Shown here: in pieces, positions 55,545 to 64,000 of the stretch
How the letters are laid out: every line of letters begins with the position of its first letter
How positions within the stretch are numbered: the first letter of the stretch is position 1
Program-made: the position numbers and the translations under genes
From: Thamnaconus septentrionalis
Taxonomy: Eukaryota; Chordata; Actinopteri; Tetraodontiformes; Monacanthidae
Length of the DNA stretch: 64,000 bases
Direction of reading: 5' to 3'
Assembly (NCBI GenBank): GCA_009823395.1
Contig: CM020506.1
Span: forward strand, 2,903,501 to 2,967,500
The notes under the pieces: generated by a model
Told to the model about the DNA's origin: nothing
The model's database searches: none
Seen by the model: only the letters and a program-made list of their open reading frames with translations

Positions 55545-56235
55545 GCACGCGTACGCCGACTTTTTCGACGTCCGCGCGCGCGAACGCGTCCCAGTTGAGA
55601 GGAGGGCGACCCGCCTACTAGAACCGACCCACATCACGTCATGAGGGTAAAACGAGGCTACGACCCGGCCGGCCGGCTGGCTGGCTGGCTGGCTGGCCGG
55701 CCGGCCGGCTTCCGTGAATGGCGCTAATGGACGGCGCTGCTAAGGGCTGGCGGACAGGCAGACCACCGACCGCGCGGAGACATCCGCATCCCGCATGCGC
55801 CAAGGTTATGTATTCGCGATTAGTCACGTTCAAGATGATAACTCACATGTATAACGTGACGGCCAGGCGGATTTCTCTCTATCCTGTCGCTGCTCGGGCA
55901 GGCAAAGACGACGGCGGAGTTTTTCCTCTTCTCGTTCTTCCCTCTGGTCTTTCTCTCTTTCTTCCTCCCGCTCCCCCAGTTTGTAGTATTTGCGCCGCTT
56001 TGTGTCTCGCCACTTCGCCTCGATGCCTCCCGTCACATTGACGCCTCAAGCTTGGAGCTGCCTTGCTGCACCGGCTCCTCGCGCTGCACTCAAGTCTATA
56101 TGCCTCGGCCGACAGCCAATCAGCGGCGACCTGCTACCTCGGCAGCCACCCCCCCCCGCCCCCCTTCTCCGCGTTCTCGCGAGGAACAAAGATCGCATAT
56201 GCGCAAGATAAGGTTAATGGCGCGAGAATGACGCG
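55545..56235. promoter_or_regulatory. osgin1: CpG-rich candidate promoter (probably osgin1)
   Basis: This block is dense in CpG, unlike its AT-rich neighbours. It includes CCAATCAG (56116-56123), TCTCGCGAGG (56175-56184, close to the TCTCGCGAGA promoter palindrome) and many other CGs. On the minus strand an open frame from ATG at 56036 ends in a good donor CAT|GTGAGT at about 55848. That donor would join in frame to osgin1 coding exon 1. The link to osgin1 is inferred from direction and the lack of any nearer gene. Confidence 0.5.
55666..55710. repeat. (GGCT)n/(GGCC)n tetranucleotide repeat
   Basis: GGCCGGCC, then GGCT units, then GGCCGGCC again, forming an imperfect palindromic, GC-only tract at the edge of the CpG-rich block. 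Confidence 0.9.
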
Positions 56236-56340
56236 TCCGAGCGAGGAGGCTGGACCGAGAGGAATGACCAAAAATGTGCGAGTTGGGTTTGAGTCGTTCA
56301 GACCAATTAATCGTACAATTAACTGATATGTGAACAGATA

Positions 56341-56372
<32 letters not shown>
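56341..56372. repeat. (GGCT)7 microsatellite
   Basis: Seven GGCT units flanked by ATATGGC on the left and GGCCATAT on the right, so the ends pair as an inverted repeat. Confidence 0.9.
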
Positions 56373-57847
56373 CATATCAGTTGGCCAGACGATAATAATG
56401 TTGGATGGACGATGATAATGTTCTTTGTCTGTTTTATTTATTTATTTATTTTGTTCTGTTTTACATTGTCTCTTCTTTTTTTTTTTTTTTTGATAGCAGT
56501 AGTTTTGTCTGCAGTATTACCAGAAGAGTGAAGAGTGAAGTATTAGCACAGTGGCCACCTCACAGTGTGAAATGAAGTGAGAGCAGCTTTTAAAAGGCCA
56601 AAATATTTGACATTCGCGTCCTCCTCCTCAAGATATGTGAGGACATCTGAGGAATTCACAACCATTTTCGCTCTGTCCTTGTAAATGTCCCACTCATATC
56701 TTAAAACCAGACTGGCTTGACTCGACACGATAAACGATTTTTTTTTTAAATAAAAGTGTGACTGACTTGTAGTCAAATAAGAAACGGTGCTTTTGGCTGC
56801 AATTTGTTTGCGTTTACATGAAACATATAATCCCAGATTTTCATTTGAGAAATTAAAAATTATTATCAATATGAAACATACTGGCTTGAAGCAGAAGTTG
56901 TTGCTCTATCCTGGCAAAATAAATAAATAAATAGCCTAAATGAGAAATGGGTTGATATGAAAAAACAAAAAACAAAAAAAAAAAAAAACCCAACAACATT
57001 TGACCTGATTATGATTAGGACAAGGACATCATCAACTAATCTCTGGTCTATTTTAGTTTGGAATCAAAGATTTGGGTGAACGCACTCACTGCTACCAGCG
57101 TGGCTTTAGGTATGCACATTCTGAAACAATTAAACTATTATGGAAACATCTGCAGACAATAATTCAGTGAGGAAGTCATGCTGCTGGCAAAATAGCAAAC
57201 GAGGACAGAATGTAGAGTATCTTAAAGTGAACATATGATTTGCATGTACGTGCTGTGGAACGGCCTAATTTATGTAACATATTGACCAGTGAAAACTTTT
57301 CTTTTCTTTCTCCTACTCAACTTAAACTGACTCCATACAATGACTTTGTCAATATGGGGCCTATAAAGGATTACATACTAGCCGTGCATATTGCCAACTT
57401 CTGCGCTCAGTCTTAGTTCGAAGCATACCTCAAACTTCAAAGGCAGTTGTACCTCAAACCAAAATGAGACAAGTCACCTTTTACACAACCTACCCATAGA
57501 TAGTCCTTCATGGGTTTAGATAGACTGTTCGGACAGCCTCTGGTGTGAAAACAGAGCTTAACGAGTCAAAAAGGTGCCTTTTGGAAACCCAACACCACTC
57601 TGTGAGTCACGGTGTAATCCAGCCCAGGAAGCTGCCCTTTGTCTGTGTCAAGCGACCAACGTCACCAGGATCTGCTTTCACCAGCAGAGATCACAGGCGG
57701 TGGATGTACCCACCAGAAGGAGACAAAAGAGCCTGTGAACGGTTAAAAGTACACACAGCATTCCTACTCTGATTTTTTTTTTTTTTTTTCAATTCTAGGA
57801 ACAGTGAGAACATTTGAATGCGACAGAAATGCGGCCCTGTTATAGTA

Positions 57848-57875
57848 GGGGGGCCCCGGGCCCCGGGCCCCGGGC
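57848..57875. repeat. (GGGCCCC)3 GC heptamer repeat
   Basis: Three tandem GGGCCCC units plus a partial one, fully palindromic, in otherwise AT-rich DNA. Confidence 0.9.
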
Positions 57876-58734
57876 TTTAAACTTCACACAGGCAAAGAAC
57901 ACATTCATGCATGAGATGTGCCGAGTAAGATATTCCACATAAATGTGGCTCTTGAGTTGTTAGATAACAGACCAGCAGACACGACGCGACAGTTAGTGTG
58001 GTTTTCAAGACTCGTGGCAGGTGTGCACACATTGACAGTGGTGGCCAGAATTATCAGGACACCGACAATGTGATTTTGTGATTTCTCACACACCAGATGA
58101 GGCGATGATCCAATTTTAACTTGAATGATGAAATATGCATTTTCTAGTCCTATAAGTCAGATGGCACTTGCATTGCATTGCATGTATCCTTGCACTTGCA
58201 TTGCCATTAACCACGAGCACACCTGAGCAATTCTTTTTATGTAATAATATTCAGGGGGGAAAAAAACACATTTAAGGAAAAGCTTTTTATTTGGCTCAAA
58301 TATTCTTATTTCTCCAACTTGACAGGAACTTGATGAAACAAACTATTATATTTACAGTTTGTGTCTGCTTGAAAGAGTTAAGCAACACTCAGCACATGAC
58401 TGCTTCAGTCTCTGGGCCTGACATATAAAACATCCTGGATAGCGAGAACCCAGTTGCACGCTCAGATGGCTGACCAGCTTATACAACTGTGTAAATGTCA
58501 TTGGATGCCACTGTGCAAAAGGCAACAGGATTTCAACTAGGCGTGTGTGTTTACTGGAGGCTCTGGCCGTGCAGAGTAAGATTGGGCAATTTATTTCTTT
58601 TGGACTGTTTGGGTGACAAGCTTGCTGTCATTAGTGCCATTAGTGTCTGCCATCAGGTTTTACCAACATGCAAAGCATATTGTTGGCCAACTCCCCATTT
58701 CAACCTTAATTGGACAGGAGGCGCTTAACAGTGT

Positions 58735-59270
58735 GTTGTGCGTAAACAAGTTCGATGAACGAGTGTTCATGAACTCGTTCATATTTTGGCCCAATGTGGA
58801 CTGAACACACTGTATTTCTGCCTCATGCACCTTGTTGTGAACGTGTTCATTCTGGCCATCCACCACAGACGCGCTGCCGCATGCGTCATCGACCTGTGAA
58901 CGAAGCATGGAGGCAAAAACAAATGCAGGCAGCAGCACAAATTCAGATGCTACTCCGTCCACCGTTGATGCACCTTCATGATTAGTTAAAATAATTTTAT
59001 AAAAATGTCAGTGATGATCCAGTGATGATGCCAGTATTCTGAGGACGGTCCCCTCAATGTTAATAAAAATCCTGATAATAATGAACATATTATCAGGATA
59101 ACATATTGAAGAAAAAAAAAAGGACGTAACTTTGTACTTGTTCATTTTTGAAGCATGAACTTTGTTCAAAATTTTGAATTATGAACTACGAGTTCAACCG
59201 GTTAATTTTAAATGTTGTGAACTTTGAACTAGTTCATGTATAATGTGGACTTTCCCAACACTGGTGCCCT
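58735..59270. mobile_element. Possible hAT-like MITE remnant (TGAAC/GTTCA-rich)
   Basis: Repeated GAACGAG, GTTCATGAAC and TGAACTAGTTCA motifs end at ttcccaacactgg. Its reverse complement, CCAGTGTTGGGAA, resembles the CAGTGTTGGGAA ends of fish hAT-type elements as I recall them. A matching opposite end was not identified. Confidence 0.35.
59069..59099. repeat. Perfect 12-bp hairpin
   Basis: ATCCTGATAATA (59069-59080) and TATTATCAGGAT (59088-59099) are exact reverse complements around a 7-nt spacer. Confidence 0.9.
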
Positions 59271-59836
59271 GCAGTACCTGCTGCCCCAATCACTGCTGAT
59301 AAAATAATGCCATTATCGGTAAAGGCGTCTGTTTTTGTTATGTTACTACTTCTTACTGTTTCTTACTGTTTCTTACTGCCTCTGGTTCAGACAAACACAC
59401 TCCTTTTTGCTGAGATCAGTGATGCACTCAAAGTTTCTACCTTCTAAAAACTTTTGGGAAAAGTGCCCTTGCTAATAAAAAAAAAAAGAAGCTATGAATA
59501 TTGTTTAGGCCAGCCCCAAATTGACCTTAGATAACATGTTATGGTGTTTGACGATGATGGAAGTTGATTTGATTTTTATTGGACGAATGATTGAACTGCC
59601 TTGCTGTGTCATGTCTTGCGTGTGTTCTTGAAGAGAAACCTGCCGCTGTCCCAACAGTTTGAAACGTACATACTGCATACATGGTGTAATTTACTCTTAG
59701 AATCCTTAGATCACTTAGTCTTCTTTGTAATGATATAATTCACAACATGTACGATATGTCCGCAGTGAAATAAAGCTTTTGAGGACGATGGAGTCACAGT
59801 CAATATTTTCAAGCAGGCAACAAACATTCTTCTTGT

Positions 59837-59858
59837 CTACTTGTCTGTAGACAAGTAG
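59837..59858. repeat. Perfect 10-bp hairpin
   Basis: CTACTTGTCT and AGACAAGTAG are exact reverse complements separated by GT. Confidence 0.9.
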
Positions 59859-61630
59859 TTCTGTCACAGTTTCTCTTTCATAACACAGACTTGCACACTT
59901 GGTCATTTCCAACAAAATCATTGATTTAGTTAACTGTATATAATGGCACGAGAGCTAAATTTGGAAGTACTGTAGATGTATGAGTCAATCCAATGGTTAC
60001 ACAGGCAGGTTACAGTGTGAACAACACCGCACTGCGACAGGAATGCACAGCGAGCACGCAGCTATCTCTGCCATTCGTTCCAAATGGAAAACTGATTTTG
60101 TAACAAGCAGGGAGATGACATGTATGAATGTGTTCTACTGTTAGCAGAGGCTTGACGTGTCCGTCACTCAGCAACAGCTGTATTCCGTCACCGACTCTCA
60201 GGAGAGCTGTCATGGTTCAGCTCACACCCACAGACTGCAAAACAAACACCCTCTTTTGTCAGGGACCCAGTCTCTTCTCTTTCATCTGCTTTCCACCAGC
60301 AAAAGCGCCTCTTCATCATTGAGAGAAAATTTGACCACTATAAATGAATGAATATTTGGATTGGACTCGTGCCTTGCTGATTCTTGATGATAACTGGACT
60401 CATTTTTATTTTTATCACTCCCTTTCCCCTTTTGCCCCACTCATGTTGCGAGTAAATTTCCACTCGGTCCAAAGTGCATTTTTTTTTTTTTTACTGCTTC
60501 TCACAGTCTGTGGGTATATTTTTGTCCGACATTGTATGGACACTAGTGACAAACCCTCCTTTCTGTATTTTTCCACAAAGAGAAGTAGTCTCTGAGTAGT
60601 TTGTCACTTGTACCTCCCAACTCCTAGTCTATAAAGGAAGTTTATTAGTTTGTCATAAAGCCTCTGTCTGTTGGACAAATTATCTTTTAAATTGTCTTTT
60701 CTACTATGTTTTCTTCACACTTTTGTAATTCATACTGTATAGTATTGAGAATATTCATGAAATCATCGGTTTACCTACTACTATCAGCACAGTTGCCTGA
60801 CCTCCAGACAGGCGAGCAACATGAGAATTGTTTGTATATGGTGTGGTTACATAATGATGATAGAGCTTTTTTCTTCACTCCGACAGAAAGGTCATCTAAA
60901 CACAAGTGGAATTCCGGTAATGAGCAATGAATCCTTAGCAGAGTAACAAACACAAAAGGCTCAATGAGGTTTTATAATCTGCTTTCTCTTCCTGCGATAG
61001 CATGCTTTTGACACTGCACACTACCGCAAGTTTAGCCGGGAAATGTAAAGCGGGAGAGGAGAAAGCCAAGTATGAAGATGAATGTGGGCGGGCAGGTGTG
61101 GACGAGACGAGTCACATCTGCAGCGTTTGTGTCCACGAGAGCTTGTTGAACTGGCGCCAAGGTAACTCAAGTGATCTCACGCCTTGTCAAGTTGATCCAA
61201 GCTAAAGCAGATCCAGGGAAAGCTGCTCACGGAATGGGACGCAGCTGACGGCAGCCGGCTTGCTGCGAGCGGAATGTTTCCGAGTTGCTCCCTTGAAAGA
61301 CCGGGACGGAAAAAGTGAACAGAGAGCACTTGCACCTTTTCCTTTCCCGCCTCCTGCTCCCGTCTGCTGCTGCTCAGTTGCGGCTGTGGTCAGGAGGTTC
61401 TGAGCAACGGAGGGCAAAACAGAAAAAATGAAATGAAATGCGTACCGACAACATAGTTTTGTTTTGTTTGTGTAGAGGCCATTGTTCTTTCGTCGAGAAG
61501 GAGGGACTTTTGTTCACTCTGAATACGGAGCAAGAGCCAAAAGTACTGTTGGATGATTTTCGAGGAAACAGCACAGTTACCGACACTTCAAGGTGAAACC
61601 GGTTGCTGCTTAGTGAAGCTCTGTCCAACA

Positions 61631-61855
61631 TTTAAAGGTCCAGTATGTGATACTTGGTTTGATTTATGATTTTTTATTGGTTAAAGCTTAACATACTGCA
61701 CATAAATACATTAATAACAGACAGTGTATACTCCAAGTACAATAAAAGTAATTTGGTTTTCCTACCCCTGGAATGGTTTGCATATATAAGGATATAGATA
61801 GAGCAATAAGCGTATTGCTCCCAGGTAGCTGCCATCTTGCACCATTTTTTAGGGA
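61631..61855. mobile_element. Short inverted-repeat element (MITE-like), copy 3, truncated
   Basis: Starts TTTAAAGGTCCAGTATGTGA. It then follows copy 2 (15989 onward) through acaataaaagtaatttggtt and ggtagctgccatcttgcacc. Similarity fades after about 61855 and no second terminal repeat is seen. Confidence 0.65.
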
Positions 61856-62991
61856 AGCCTGCCGGGCACTGCCCTAATTATCAATTATTTCCGGGCTTAA
61901 GTGACCAGTGGTTTCAACAAACACAACATGTCTGTGAGGGGCCACACAGTCGATCATAGATGATGTCAGACGCAACATGCCCTCAATGAAAATACAAAAA
62001 TCCCAGTTGAAGCCCGTCAGTAAAAAAAAAAAAAAAAAAAATTCACCAAAAGCAGTAACTCTTTGCACACACAGCAGAGATTCACATGTCTGGACACATT
62101 CTCTCCCATGTTTGACCCCATGTCAATTAGCAGGCCTCCGCAGGTCGCACACACACACCCGCTCACTCACTCACTCACTCACTGGCCCCCACCACATCCT
62201 GTAATCCTTAAGTGCACTGAACCTGCTGACCCTGCAACTGCAGCAGAGCTGTTTTTGACTCATTTTCTCTAAATTTCACCTCCTTCTCTCAGAACCCCTT
62301 TTTTTTAGTTGGACACCCACTATAAAGCGCTTTTCCTGTTCCCATGTTGCTTTGTGGCATTGAAAAGTTGACAAGGATTGTTTATCATTTTAATATCGGT
62401 TGTCATTATATGACACAAAGTTGGCAAAAGGAGCAAAAGGAAGTTCATTTGTCTGATCTGGCCTAGTCTGATGTATGACTGTCATTGTCTCAGCCTTGCC
62501 TAACTTCCAAAACGTGAACTTAGGCAAAATGAAGGGACTTCATTTAGTCCTCAAATATTTTTGCTGGATAGGATTTGCAGATTCTTTGTGCCAAAGAATT
62601 TAGGGGTCTGTTCTTGTGCCTGTTGATGACATTAATAATTAACTGCCCTCCTCTTCAGGTGAACAAGTCTACAGTGTGACCTATTTTTAAAAAAAAACTG
62701 ATGCCTTGGGCATGTTGACAAATTCAAGCATTTTAATTTATCAGGGTAGGTGCTCTGAACACCAGACAACACACTGCAGTCTGTAGTAGAGATCTTGCGG
62801 GTAACGTGACTTCAGCAGAAAAATAAAATACAGCGGACGATGGACAAAGTCAACAGGCTGCCTTGGCCTGTGCTGTGATTAAGACTGAGAATCATAACTG
62901 TCAAACTTGTGTAAAATCAACAATTAAAGGTCCTCCTTTCTGAGGAAAGTCAGTCATTGTAAAACAGACATTGTACTTTGTTACTATATAC

Positions 62992-62992
<1 letters not shown>

Positions 62993-63032
<40 letters not shown>
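62993..63032. repeat. (CA)n microsatellite
   Basis: About 20 AC units. Confidence 0.95.
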
Positions 63033-63034
<2 letters not shown>

Positions 63035-64000
63035 AAGAATGGCAGCAGGACTCTTCCTTGTCAGTTACTGCACTGTCGTCTTGTGTTCAGGTCTGAAACC
63101 ACAGACGGTTTGATGGGGCAGCAGGGAGGACAGATGGAGAACGTTCAAATGAGGCAAAACACAACAATGGTAACTGGGCCACTGATGACAACAGGAAGTA
63201 ATAAAGAAGAAGAACGTGAGTCTTGTTACACATTTTGTCACCGAGTCATGTCACCGCCGGCAGATAAGATAAGATGGAGCTACGATGAGCTGGTGTGTTG
63301 GTGTTATAGTCTAGAAGCAGGAAGGAGCACAGCGCAACACAACAACACAACTCAAGCCAGATGCAGATTGCACAGAGAGAGGGGAAAGGAGTTGTGTGTG
63401 GGCAATGGGTGGTGGCGTGGATAAACCCAGGCATTCAGATTAGACGGCGACATTGGGGATATCATCTCCCAAGTGTTTCCCAACTTGCCTTGACGGTGTG
63501 TTCTGAGAATGCATTATGACTTGATAATAACGAATGGAGAAGTGTCAAAGTGTGGCGGGGCGAGGTCACTGATATTGTGAGGGGTGGGAGAACAGTCACG
63601 TGTCATCTGGCCACTTCCCAAAGTGTACGATACCTCGCACACAGGAAGGTCCAACGACTTTCAGTTGACAGTTTATTCGCTTGAAAAAAACAGAACAATG
63701 TTAAACGATTGAGACCTTTCTTCTTATTGCAGTGATGTCACAACATGGATTAGTCACTAAATCTGGCTGTTGTACTGCAACGGCACTTTTGAAAACGCCC
63801 TGCTGGTATGTCTTCTAGTGTGAGATAGAGTCACAGTGAGTTCAGGAGTTCAGCAACCCGCTTGCAGGAGCTTCGGGTTGTCTGTGGCTGACAGACAGAG
63901 TTAGTAGAGTTTCTGTGGTTGCCTGAGGAAGAGGACGGAAGTTCTGCTCTGTGTGGGTTTAAGCAACGCAGACATGTCATGTCTAGTAAATGAAATACGC

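Larger units (their letters stand above)
56373..64000. other. Gene-poor region to the window end
   Basis: About 7.6 kb upstream of the candidate osgin1 promoter. It holds simple repeats, perfect hairpins, a third MITE-like copy and a TGAAC/GTTCA-rich element remnant, listed separately. Open frames here are short and show no protein family I recognise. Confidence 0.6.

Noticed and set aside
57545..57772. A short plus-strand protein of about 75 residues
   Set aside because: No family resemblance, no splice or promoter context, and the length is expected by chance.

Overview
The window is vertebrate nuclear DNA, most likely from a teleost fish. Its genes are split by GT-AG introns and have AATAAA poly(A) signals. 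There are many (CA)n tracts, and the dispersed repeats are of fish type: a Rex3/RTE-like LINE, tRNA-derived and L2-tailed SINEs, and short inverted-repeat elements. All gene names rest on protein resemblance judged by eye from memory; no database search was run.

Layout. (1) 112-13.8 kb, plus strand: the last 20 coding exons, stop codon and 3' UTR of a filamin, best matched to filamin B (end of repeat 13 to repeat 24). One intron holds a 1.27-kb purine-only minisatellite. (2) 15.15-16.80 kb, plus: a four-exon small gene, tentatively SPMIP1/ATP6V1FNB-like. (3) 17.8-27.6 kb, minus: three tandem collagen plus C1q-domain genes, read 5'->3' as C1qA, C1qC, C1qB. This is the gene order of the mammalian C1Q locus. 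A Rex3-like LINE with an internal inversion lies in the last c1qc intron. (4) 29.5-30.9 kb, minus: a TRIM35-like RING/B-box/coiled-coil/PRY-SPRY gene with a single coding exon. (5) 37.3-41.7 kb, plus: a DNase I-family endonuclease of DNase1L4/1L3 type. It has no signal peptide and lacks the family's structural disulfide, and its last exon adds an unexpected helical tail. A probable 5' UTR exon lies near 33.2 kb. (6) 46.4-49.97 kb, minus: OSGIN1, with two perfect NRF2/NF-E2 sites in its first coding intron and a CpG-rich candidate promoter at 55.5-56.2 kb. (7) 56.4-64 kb: no recognisable gene, only repeats and inverted repeats.

How the genes relate. C1q (opsonisation of apoptotic debris), a DNase1-like enzyme (chromatin digestion), a TRIM ligase (often innate immune) and OSGIN1 (oxidative-stress response) lie within about 30 kb. 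Linkage of a filamin to a DNase1-like gene also occurs at human FLNA/DNASE1L1 and FLNB/DNASE1L3, so that pairing is probably ancestral. Any functional coupling among these genes is inference. Exon chains were checked by splice-phase arithmetic: every recognised multi-exon CDS is in frame except for one ambiguous donor in the SPMIP1-like gene.
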